From Natronomonas sp. (GTDB lineage Archaea; Halobacteriota; Halobacteria; Halobacteriales; Haloarculaceae), in assembly GCA_007135435.1 (NCBI GenBank), contig SLIW01000273.1:1-6498 (forward strand): 6,498 nt of DNA, given 5' to 3'. Below are positions 1 through 5,522 of the stretch, in pieces. Each line of letters starts with the position of its first letter. The first letter of the stretch is position 1. Position numbers and translations under genes: made by a program. The notes under the pieces are model-generated. The model did not search any database and was not told the origin of the DNA. It worked only from the letters and a program-made list of their open reading frames with translations.

Positions 1-1111
1 CGAGCGTCCCCGTGAGCACGAGGAGGCTGGCGGCGATCGACCGGCGCACGCCGAAGTACCGCGCGTCGACCGCCTGGGCGAAAATGTACGCCAGCGCGAC
101 GATCACGAGGCCGATCGCGAACCAGTAGACCGGGTGCGAGAGCTTCGCCGCCGTTACCTCGCCGGTCCCGATCGCCGGCGCGTAGACGCCCGTGATGATC
201 TGCTGGAGCTGCAGCCAGATGAACAGCAGCGCGAACAGGCCCAGCCAGAGGGTGAGCCCACGGATGATGTCGTCGGTCAGGATGTGGTACCAGTCGTACC
301 CGCGGCGAAGCACCGACGAGATGATGATGATGCCGGCGACCGCCGAGGTGAGCGCGATGGTCAGGAACTGCGGGCCCTGCACCGCCCCGAACCACCCCGG
401 CATCGACGGGAGGAGTGCGAACAGCCACGGGATGACCCCGCCGTGGAGCAGCAGCGGCGCCATGACGATGATCCCGAGCGCCAGCCACCAGACCATCCGC
501 TCGACGATGCGGTCCTCGGTCTCGCTGTAGCCGAGCGTCATCACCCGGTAGAGCGGCTCGAGGGCGTCCGGGAGGTCGTCCCGGAGTCGCGTCACGTCGT
601 ACCGCAACGTCAGGCCGAGGTAGGTCGCGGTCATCACCATGTAGAGGGTGATGACCGTGACGTCCCACACCAGCGGCGAGGAGTGGACCGTGTTCGGGTA
701 CGCCGCGACGACGCTCGTGACGATGCGGTCCGGCCTGCCCACGTGCAGGACGATGTAGAGGCCGGCCATGCTGAGCGCGCCGAGGGTCAGCAACTCGGCG
801 ATCCGGGCGACCGGCTGGTACTTCTTCATGCCGAAGAGCCGCACCGCCGCCGACAGGATGATCCCTCCGTGGGCGATGCCGACCCACCAGATGAACGCGC
901 CGATGTACAGCCCCCACGTGACGCCGCCGCCGGAGCCCCAGTCGGCGAGGTTCGTGACGGCGAGGCCGCGGTCGAGCTGGATCGCCCAGCCGACGAGCCA
1001 CACGAGGGCGACGACCGCCGCCGCGGCGAACACGAGGTAGTACGTCCGCATCGTCCGCTGCAGTGGCCGCACGATGTCCGCTTCCGTCGGGGTCTGGCCA
1101 CTCGACGCCAT
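1..1111 (-). CDS. NrfD/PsrC/ActC-like quinone-interacting membrane subunit (3' end off the left edge)
   Basis: Polytopic membrane protein of the NrfD/PsrC superfamily, the subunit that exchanges electrons between the (mena)quinone pool and an attached iron-sulfur protein. 370 residues are visible without a stop. About nine hydrophobic helices can be seen (near residues 24-45, 65-90, 106-124, 148-168, 207-232, 247-268, 285-309, 329-348 and 356 to the edge). Family landmarks are IAHGG at 79-83, HVGRPDR at 123-129, AYPN at 137-140 followed by SPLVWD at 145-150, and PGWFGAVQGP at 238-247. The GRP and SPLVWD blocks resemble, from memory, the ActC/ActF/HybB-like branch more than short NrfD. The ATG shares one base with the TGA of the upstream iron-sulfur gene and has GGAGGTG nine bases before it, so the two are probably translationally coupled. 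The family is secure; the substrate of the complex is unknown. It is paralogous to the partial gene at 5732-6498. Confidence 0.93.
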   Translation of the reverse strand, partial: MASSGQTPTEADIVRPLQRTMRTYYLVFAAAAVVALVWLVGWAIQLDRGLAVTNLADWGSGGGVTWGLYIGAFIWWVGIAHGGIILSAAVRLFGMKKYQPVARIAELLTLGALSMAGLYIVLHVGRPDRIVTSVVAAYPNTVHSSPLVWDVTVITLYMVMTATYLGLTLRYDVTRLRDDLPDALEPLYRVMTLGYSETEDRIVERMVWWLALGIIVMAPLLLHGGVIPWLFALLPSMPGWFGAVQGPQFLTIALTSAVAGIIIISSVLRRGYDWYHILTDDIIRGLTLWLGLFALLFIWLQLQQIITGVYAPAIGTGEVTAAKLSHPVYWFAIGLVIVALAYIFAQAVDARYFGVRRSIAASLLVLTGTL

Positions 1112-2577
1112 CAGAGACCACCTCCCCCGACCGTCAACTCGTCCAGGTGGTCCTTGCGGTCGTCCTGGACGCCGATGGCGTCGTAGGTGACCGGCCCGTC
1201 GACCTGCTCGGCGTTCGGTCCCGGCTCGTTGCCGAGGTAGACCACGTTCGGTTCGGTCCCGAGCTCCTCCAGCAGGCGGAACGCCGAGAGCTTCCGCCAG
1301 GGCGTCGTCGACTCGCTCCAGTCCGCGTCGGTGTCGAGGTCGGTGTCGTCGTCGAGGTCGCGCTCGACGCGCTGTCTGAGGTACTGGCGCGGCCGGCTCT
1401 CGGGGTCGTTCATGTCGCCGAAGTGGATGGAACTCATGCCGGCGAGGTCGCAGGCGTCGGCGCAGGCGACCGTTCCCACCTTCTCGTCTCCCTGGTGGCC
1501 GTCCTGTCGGCTCGGACACATCGTGCACTTGCCCATGACCCCCTGGGGTGGTCGCATGTCGTTCCACTGCCCGCGGTCGTCGTGGATGTGATCGCCGGTC
1601 TCGACGAGGTGGTCGTGGCGCTCGTCGTCCGAGAGCTCCTTCAGCGCGTCGTGATCGTTCTCGGACCCGGGCAGCTCGTCGTAGGGCGTGTCCGGCTCGC
1701 CCCACTGGAAGTAGTTGACGCCGTAGGGACACGCGACCTGGCAGTAGCGGCAGCCGATACAGATCTCGTAGTTCGTCAACACGAGGCCGTCCCGGTCGCG
1801 GGTGTGGCGGGCCTCGACCGGACAGACCTTCTCGCAGGGGGCGTTCGTGCAGTGCTGACACGGCCGCACAAGGAAGTTCTGCGACTCCGTGTGCTCGTCC
1901 TCATAGGCGAGGACGTACATCCAGTTCGCGCCGGCCGACGTCTGGTTCTCGTCGATGCACGCCGTGACGCACTGGAGACAGCCGTCGCAGCGCTCGAGGT
2001 CGATTACCATCCCGTACTGCATCCCGTCGCCGTCGTCGGCCTGTGCGGCGGCCGTGCCGACGGACGGCTCTTCGGGACCGCCCTGGAGCGCCTCACTGGT
2101 TCCCCACGCGCCGAGGCCGAGGACGGCGCCGGCCGCGCCCATCTTCTTCATCGTCTCGCGACGGGTCTGGTCCGTGTCGGGGTCGATCTCCGAGAGGCTG
2201 GTGACCATCCCTCCGTCGCCGTCGGCGACGTCTCGACCGAGCATCGTCTCGAGGATGCCCGGTTGATCGCCATGGCCATCGCCCACGCTATCGCCGTCAT
2301 CGTCGGCGTCGGCGCCAGGGTCGGACCGGGCCGCGGGCGCCGTCGGCCGGTCGTCGACGCCGAACTCCTCGACCACGGCGCCCGTGTACTTCTCGTGGAA
2401 CGTCGCCTCCGAGATCTGTCCCGCGATCAGCCGCTGGGCGTCCTTCGCCATCTCGAGACCGAGTTCGGTGTCGTAGTCGGTCTCGTCGAGCAGCGCCCGC
2501 ATCTCGGCTTCCCACGACTCGTCGAGCCGGTCTTCGAGCGCTTCGTCTACAGTGTCTGTCATATCCTCCGTACTCAT
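1111..2577 (-). CDS. Four-cluster 4Fe-4S electron-transfer protein (DmsB/PsrB/ActB-C-terminal type) with internal Tat motif
   Basis: 488-residue iron-sulfur subunit, probably wiring the NrfD-like partner encoded directly downstream to an extracytoplasmic enzyme. Cysteine groups are C197xxC200xxC203xxxC207, C240xxC243x4C248xxxC252P, C273xxC276xxC279xxxC283P and C351xxC354x17C372xxxC376: four cubane sites in the DmsB/PsrB order. RPPQGVMGKCTMC (342-354) before the last group resembles ActB-like proteins. A twin-arginine motif TRRETMK (138-144) precedes a hydrophobic stretch (146-159), but it sits behind a 137-residue N-terminal region: a compact part (about 1-78) and an Asp/Gly-rich linker (about 84-106). 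Similar extra N-terminal domains are annotated on haloarchaeal ferredoxin-like proteins, as far as I recall. The start at 2577 is preferred because GGAGGTGA lies just upstream; GTG 2595, ATG 2562 and ATG 2208 are alternatives. The last cysteine (CADACD) lacks the usual following proline. The family call is secure; export and partner are inferred. Confidence 0.93.
   Translation of the reverse strand: MSTEDMTDTVDEALEDRLDESWEAEMRALLDETDYDTELGLEMAKDAQRLIAGQISEATFHEKYTGAVVEEFGVDDRPTAPAARSDPGADADDDGDSVGDGHGDQPGILETMLGRDVADGDGGMVTSLSEIDPDTDQTRRETMKKMGAAGAVLGLGAWGTSEALQGGPEEPSVGTAAAQADDGDGMQYGMVIDLERCDGCLQCVTACIDENQTSAGANWMYVLAYEDEHTESQNFLVRPCQHCTNAPCEKVCPVEARHTRDRDGLVLTNYEICIGCRYCQVACPYGVNYFQWGEPDTPYDELPGSENDHDALKELSDDERHDHLVETGDHIHDDRGQWNDMRPPQGVMGKCTMCPSRQDGHQGDEKVGTVACADACDLAGMSSIHFGDMNDPESRPRQYLRQRVERDLDDDTDLDTDADWSESTTPWRKLSAFRLLEELGTEPNVVYLGNEPGPNAEQVDGPVTYDAIGVQDDRKDHLDELTVGGGGL
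1119..1125 (-). promoter_or_regulatory. Shine-Dalgarno for the NrfD-like gene
   Basis: On the minus strand this reads GGAGGTG, nine bases before the ATG at 1111. It lies inside the glycine-rich last codons of the iron-sulfur gene. It supports initiation at 1111 and coupling of the two genes. Confidence 0.7.
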
Positions 2578-2580
2578 GAG

Positions 2581-2588
2581 GTCACCTC
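2581..2588 (-). promoter_or_regulatory. Shine-Dalgarno that fixes the start of the iron-sulfur gene
   Basis: The minus strand reads GGAGGTGA, then CCTC, then ATG at 2577. This is an eight-base match to the archaeal anti-SD with normal spacing. The next in-frame ATG (2562) has GGAGG only two bases before it, which is too close, so 2577 is favoured. Confidence 0.7.
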
Positions 2589-2667
2589 CAGCCACCCCGG
2601 CAGTGGCAGCCCGCCGAACCGTCCACGGGCGACGCCGGAGGCTGTCGGTCCTCCAGGCGGTGCCGTC

Positions 2668-2700
2668 GATGGTGCGACCATCTTAGTGATGTGACCATCT
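2668..2700. repeat. GATGGT inverted repeat and AGATGGTC direct repeat
   Basis: GATGGT (2668-2673), spacer GCG, then ACCATC (2677-2682) is a perfect inverted repeat. The octamer GACCATCT occurs at 2676-2683 and again at 2693-2700, 17 bases apart. It lies about 100 bases upstream of the iron-sulfur start, where an operator or 5'-leader element could be. Function is inferred from position only. Confidence 0.35.
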
Positions 2701-2750
2701 GGGGTGTCATCCGCCCGGTCGGACGGGACCCTGTTGGGTCGTACCGACAA

Positions 2751-2767
2751 GTCCCACACAGTGGGAC
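2751..2767. promoter_or_regulatory. 17-bp inverted repeat, candidate operator
   Basis: GTCCCAC, spacer ACA, GTGGGAC: perfect seven-base arms. It sits 174 bases upstream of the iron-sulfur start and just downstream, on the minus strand, of the possible TATA element near 2793-2802. It may be a dimeric repressor site or a leader hairpin. No matching site was seen elsewhere in the window. Confidence 0.35.
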
Positions 2768-2973
2768 CCCGGCCGAATATGTTCGACACTGGGTTTAGGT
2801 CGTCGTCGGACGAAATTCACGGGTCGAGGCGATGGGGGAACGACCCCGATCGGCGTCACACCGGTTCGCCCGTTCGTCCGGGGACGGCTGGTTCACAGAC
2901 GATCGGACGGGTCCCGACCGGTGGGAATCTGCGGTACCGGTACATGACCGGGGTACCACTATCGGTGATAACC

Positions 2974-3462
2974 ATGCCGGAGCTTACGAGACGGACGCTG
3001 TTGGCGGCTGGAGCGAGTACGATCGGTCTCGCTACCGCCGGGTGTCTCGGAGATGGTACCAACGAGTGGGAGCGGGACACGACGATTCCAGCGTCGAGTG
3101 CAACGCAGTACCAGGGACCGAACTGTAACTGCTGCGATGAGTACGCTCGATACCTGGAGGGTCATCTCGAGACGCCGTTTGACGTCGACGTCAGGGACGA
3201 TCTCGCCGCGGTCAAGGACGAACGCGGGATCGACAGAAGACTGCAGAGCTGTCACACGGTCGAACTGGACGAGTACGTCGTCGAGGGGCATATTCCGGTC
3301 GACGTCATCGGTAGGTTGCTGGAAGACGGACCGGACATAGCTGGAATCGCCCTCCCAGGAATGCCGGCGGGCAGTCCCGGGATGGGCGGGACCAAGGACG
3401 GAACGTGGACAGTGTACGTGATCGGGTCGGGTGACGAACCACGAACGTTCACGGAAGTCTGA
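2974..3462 (+). CDS. DUF411 (CopG-type) Tat lipoprotein, probable copper-handling protein
   Basis: 162-residue protein of the DUF411 family, which includes bacterial CopG, a periplasmic copper-resistance protein with a thioredoxin-like fold and cysteine-bound copper. Residues 1-24 form a Tat lipoprotein signal: TRRTLLAAG with twin arginines at 6-7, a hydrophobic core, and lipobox TAGC with Cys24 as lipidation site. The mature part starts after a short Ser/Thr-rich linker and carries the family landmarks in order: CNCC (51-54, the CxCC motif), SCHT (92-95), YVVEGHIPVD (101-110), PGMPAGSPGM (128-137) and a C-terminal strand TWTVYVI. It should be anchored on the outer face of the membrane. ATG 2974 gives a normal short n-region; in-frame GTG 2965 and ATG 2944 are possible longer starts. 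It is the only plus-strand gene and is divergent from the iron-sulfur operon. Family is secure; the copper role is inferred from family. Confidence 0.93.
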   Translation: MPELTRRTLLAAGASTIGLATAGCLGDGTNEWERDTTIPASSATQYQGPNCNCCDEYARYLEGHLETPFDVDVRDDLAAVKDERGIDRRLQSCHTVELDEYVVEGHIPVDVIGRLLEDGPDIAGIALPGMPAGSPGMGGTKDGTWTVYVIGSGDEPRTFTEV

Positions 3463-3472
3463 ACCGCCGGGA

Positions 3473-3493
3473 GTTCCGTTTTCAGATCGGAAC
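3473..3493. terminator. Stem-loop after the DUF411 gene, possible terminator
   Basis: GTTCCG, a nine-base loop starting TTTT, then CGGAAC: a perfect six-base stem beginning 10 bases after the DUF411 stop. No T-run follows, so termination is a guess. It lies between the convergent ends of the DUF411 gene and the membrane-protein gene at 3636. Confidence 0.25.
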
Positions 3494-3635
3494 GAGAAAC
3501 ACCCGTCGACGTTGCCTCGTGGACCGGTGTCGGTGTGGAATGGTGCGCAGATCGCCTCGAACGGCGACAATCGTCGGGGGCACGCTCGGGTCGCCATCGC
3601 ACCCTCACTCGTCATCTCGATCGTCGCCGAACACG

Positions 3636-3950
3636 TTACTCGTCCTCGTCCTCCTCCCACGACAGGACCTCGTCGTCCGGGGTCCGGGTGTCCCACAACG
3701 CGAGGTCACGGGATTCGACGGCTCGGATCGTCCCGAAGTAGACGAGGGTGAAGCCGACGAGTACCGCGACGAACACGATGGCCATGCCAGTGGAGGACCC
3801 GCCGATGAGTGCGAGCCCGAGCATGAGTGTGGACACGACGACGAGCACGGCGAGAGCGAGTCCAGCCAGGACGACGAATCCCAGGCCGAACCGCCGGGGG
3901 CTCCCGTCCTCGGCGTCCAGCCCGTGCGAAATGCTCGACTCGGGTTTCAT
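3636..3950 (-). CDS. Small two-helix membrane protein with acidic tail, function unknown
   Basis: 104 residues; I do not recognise a family. The sequence has a polar N-terminus (1-20), a long hydrophobic segment (about 22-51), a short GSST turn, a second hydrophobic segment (about 55-75), and a charged tail ending in EEDEDE. The tail is typical of a haloarchaeal cytoplasmic end, giving a probable hairpin topology with both ends inside (inference). It is convergent with the DUF411 gene and downstream of the winged-helix regulator by about 360 bases, so probably has its own promoter. A minus-strand TATTAA (4000-4005) within an inverted repeat lies about 50 bases upstream. The hydrophobic pattern exists only in this frame, which supports it over overlapping frames. 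No SD is visible. Confidence 0.75.
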   Translation of the reverse strand: MKPESSISHGLDAEDGSPRRFGLGFVVLAGLALAVLVVVSTLMLGLALIGGSSTGMAIVFVAVLVGFTLVYFGTIRAVESRDLALWDTRTPDDEVLSWEEDEDE

Positions 3951-4312
3951 TTCGAATCTCGTTCAAGCTCATGGACTCGAGGGACGATGACCGCACCACT
4001 TAATACTACAGTGGTTTATCGGTGGAAACCGCGAGGTCGGAATCGGGGACGACGATTTCGGCCGGGTTGAGTGGAATGCGCGTCGAGCCGGATGAGTACG
4101 CGTGCGACAGGTCGTATCAGTATGCCACCCGAGACAGATCACCGCTTCGGTAGTCTGCCAGCTCTCGCTGGTGTGCGTGCCCTCCAGAACCCTCTCACGA
4201 TTCCGCTTTCGCTGTCCGAGATCCCACCCATCGACGATGCCCATGCCGAGAAGGTCCCTGCTTTTCCATCTGTGTGCGTCGTCTGATCGGACGGGTCGGC
4301 GACCCTCCCCAG
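3951..4312. other. Intergenic stretch, promoter side of the small membrane protein
   Basis: 362 bases between the small membrane protein and the regulator. The only structure I can support is the inverted repeat with embedded TATA-like sequence at 3995-4015. Open frames here on both strands have low third-position GC and Arg/Ser/Thr-rich products, so I call none of them a gene. No T-run terminator for the regulator was found. Confidence 0.5.
3995..4015 (-). promoter_or_regulatory. TATA-like element inside an inverted repeat
   Basis: ACCACT and AGTGGT form perfect six-base arms around a nine-base AT-rich centre. The minus strand across the left arm edge reads TATTAAG, a plausible archaeal TATA box. 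Transcription would begin about 25 bases downstream, near 3976, leaving a leader of about 25 bases before the ATG at 3950. The arrangement suggests a repressor site over the TATA box. Confidence 0.4.
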
Positions 4313-4675
4313 TCACTTCGACGCGTCAGCGCCGACGACCTGTTCGTCCTGGTAGCCCATATACTCGATCGCCATCTCGTTCCGGATTCGGATGACGATC
4401 TCGTCGACGGCTCTCCGATATTCCGTCGGCGACCTGTCATCGGTGCCGGTCTCCTCAGCTGTAACGACGAGTCCGCCGTCTTCGAGCAGCTCTATCTTCC
4501 GATAGGCCGTGGACCTCGGTATGCCTGACTCCGCGACCAACTGTGGGACCGTCTTCGGTGTTTCGGTTTCGTAGAACAGCCGCCGGACGTCCTGGTCGGC
4601 GAACGCGCGGAGCAGATCATCAGGGGAGTTGAATCCGGGGGTACGCTGTTGATCGTCAGCTTGCGTCGACTTCAT
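4313..4675 (-). CDS. Winged-helix transcriptional regulator (ArsR/TrmB-like, haloarchaeal)
   Basis: 120-residue DNA-binding protein. An N-terminal polar segment (1-15) leads to SPDDLLRAFADQDVRRLFY (17-35), the first helix typical of haloarchaeal ArsR/TrmB-like regulators. Helix two is about TVPQLVAESG (42-51), the recognition helix about IPRSTAYRKIELLEDGG (52-68), and the wing about LVVTAEETGTDDRSPTEYRR (69-88). A last helix (about 89-105) could make the dimer interface. No cysteine pair or other metal site is visible, so this is not an obvious metal sensor. It appears monocistronic: a TATA-like CTTAAA lies about 55 bases upstream, and only a weak GGTGA precedes the ATG. It may control the neighbouring membrane-protein or DUF411 genes, or itself; the target is not shown by sequence. 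Confidence 0.88.
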   Translation of the reverse strand: MKSTQADDQQRTPGFNSPDDLLRAFADQDVRRLFYETETPKTVPQLVAESGIPRSTAYRKIELLEDGGLVVTAEETGTDDRSPTEYRRAVDEIVIRIRNEMAIEYMGYQDEQVVGADASK

Positions 4676-5051
4676 GGCTCACCGTTCGGCACCCGCCAGC
4701 ATGAGCGTCTCCCGTCAATATGGAACGGTTTAAGTCATGACCGAGGGTAATTCGACCAGCCTCCGACAGTTCTATCCGACACGCTTTCCCACCTGTTCGC
4801 ACACTCCCGACCACCCGGTCGGCTCGTGCGAAGCACGGCGATGGCCCCCTGGCGGCCGCGGACAACAGCCGTTCTCTGGGTCGGGTCTCACCAGCCGATA
4901 GCCCGAGACTGTCGCGTCGAACCTGTGCCCGTTCCCGTCTGAATACTACCGTCGAACGCGCTTACCTGGGAATATGGCCAACAGGTCGTCGCTGGGGGAT
5001 GTCTCTTCTCCGGACTTCATGGAGCCACGCTCGGTGTCCTCTGGAAGCGGC
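4676..5051. other. Intergenic stretch between the two regulators
   Basis: 376 bases. It holds the promoter-like element near 4727-4741 and a minus-strand 24-codon frame (4946-5020) whose SPSDDLLAIFPGKRVRR resembles the N-terminal helix of the adjacent regulator before a TAG stop. The rest shows no gene-like codon pattern, RNA gene or repeat that I can support. Confidence 0.45.
4727..4741 (-). promoter_or_regulatory. Candidate promoter of the winged-helix regulator
   Basis: The minus strand reads GTCATGAC (a perfect eight-base palindrome, 4734-4741) running into CTTAAACC (4727-4734). The latter is a plausible TATA box, giving a start near 4703 and a leader of about 28 bases before the ATG at 4675. 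The palindrome would sit in the BRE position, a possible autoregulatory site. Confidence 0.4.
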
Positions 5052-5426
5052 TCAGTCGGCCCGATCCGTGCGGCCCTCGAGGATGGCCGAGACGAGCTTC
5101 GTCTCGGCGGCGTTGAGCCGTTGAGAGACGGCCGAGCGTGACACGTCGAGTTCGGCGGCGAGATCGCCCAGGTCGGCCCCTCGGGGGGTCTCGTAGTACC
5201 CCTTCTCGTAGGCACGCTCGAGGGTCCGGAGCTGACGGTCGGTCAGTGACCGAAGTTCCACCTTCACCACCCTGTCGTCATCGACGTCGTGGGTCCGCAT
5301 CGACACGACCGACGCCCCGGACGCCGTGAGGCACTCGAGCACGCCGGGAACGTCGTCAGGGGAGGCGATCGACAGTGTCAGGTGCAGCGTTAGTTCGTCG
5401 TCGGTCGAGCGGTTCTCGCGGGTCAT
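5052..5426 (-). CDS. Minimal HTH_10 (bacterio-opsin activator type) regulator
   Basis: 124-residue DNA-binding protein. Residues about 60-112 form the HTH_10 domain found at the C-terminus of haloarchaeal Bat-like regulators: LTDRQLRTLERAYEKGYYETP (61-81) followed by DLGDLAAELDVSRSAVSQRL (85-104) with recognition helix SRSAVSQRLNAAETKL (96-111). Residues about 11-60 have a strand-helix-strand-strand pattern (ELTLHLTLSI, PDDVPGVLECLTASG, ASVVSMRTHD, RVVKVELRSL) that may be a small ACT-like or dimerisation domain (inference). Full-size Bat-like proteins usually carry PAS/GAF or longer sensor parts, which are absent here. The gene is 96 bases downstream of the small membrane-protein gene in the same direction, so it may be co-transcribed with the NrfD-like operon or use its own promoter in that spacer, which has two palindromes. 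No SD is visible. Confidence 0.88.
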   Translation of the reverse strand: MTRENRSTDDELTLHLTLSIASPDDVPGVLECLTASGASVVSMRTHDVDDDRVVKVELRSLTDRQLRTLERAYEKGYYETPRGADLGDLAAELDVSRSAVSQRLNAAETKLVSAILEGRTDRAD

Positions 5427-5452
5427 ATACGTGGAGCGGGCAGTGGGGGATC

Positions 5453-5489
5453 GGCTCGAGCCTGTCGAGGTCGGTCGAACGGACGTTCG
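5453..5489. promoter_or_regulatory. Two palindromes upstream of the HTH_10 gene
   Basis: GGCTCGAGCC (5453-5462) is a perfect ten-base palindrome. CGAACG-GA-CGTTCG (5476-5489) has perfect six-base arms. Both lie 27-63 bases upstream of the HTH_10 start, within a 96-base spacer, where a promoter or operator would be expected. GC-rich DNA yields such palindromes by chance, so the call is tentative. Confidence 0.3.
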
Positions 5490-5522
5490 TGGACGCGGAG
5501 GCGGGCGACGCGGGCAGGCGCT

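Larger units (their letters stand above)
2578..2973. other. Divergent intergenic region between iron-sulfur operon and DUF411 gene
   Basis: 396 bases separate the two divergent starts. Visible content, left to right: the SD of the iron-sulfur gene; a 35-codon minus-strand frame (start 2681) that ends in an ATGA overlap with the iron-sulfur start; the GATGGT repeats at 2668-2700; the GTCCCAC inverted repeat at 2751-2767; and a minus-strand GACCTAAACC (about 2793-2802) that could be a TATA element. A similar GACTTAAACC followed by CATATT occurs before the regulator at 4313-4675. No clear SD or TATA element was found for the plus-strand gene, which may be leaderless. Confidence 0.5.

Noticed and set aside
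134..1186. Plus-strand frame of 350 codons, Arg/Asp/Pro-rich
   Set aside because: It lies opposite the NrfD-like gene, whose helices and motifs are unmistakable. The product is low-complexity RD-rich shadow sequence.
1063..2694. Long plus-strand open frame of 543 codons opposite the iron-sulfur gene
   Set aside because: It is the antisense shadow of a clear four-cluster iron-sulfur gene. Its Val/Leu/Arg-rich product follows from high third-position GC on the other strand.
2935..2960. GGTACC-rich near-palindrome just before the DUF411 gene
   Set aside because: The arms are imperfect and overlap a possible alternative start. I could not tell it from chance in this sequence.
2959..3696. Minus-strand frame of 245 codons across the DUF411 gene
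   Set aside because: The plus-strand DUF411 motifs and Tat lipobox are decisive, and this frame has shadow-like composition.
3519..4070. Plus-strand frame of 183 codons over the small membrane protein
   Set aside because: The minus-strand frame shows two clean hydrophobic helices, while this one is a charged, repetitive shadow.
4071..4286. Plus-strand frame of 71 codons in the intergenic stretch
   Set aside because: No SD, promoter or family resemblance, and the codon use is unlike the real genes.
2902..4297. 13-base repeat GATCGGACGGGTC at 2902-2914 and 4285-4297
   Set aside because: It is short and GC-rich, with no shared promoter position or flanking similarity, so chance is the simplest reading.
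3969..4316. Minus-strand frame of 115 codons whose GTG overlaps the regulator stop as GTGA
   Set aside because: The overlap looks like coupling, but the product is Trp/Arg/Ser/Thr-rich, not acidic, and third-position GC is low. It also runs through the candidate promoter of the next gene.
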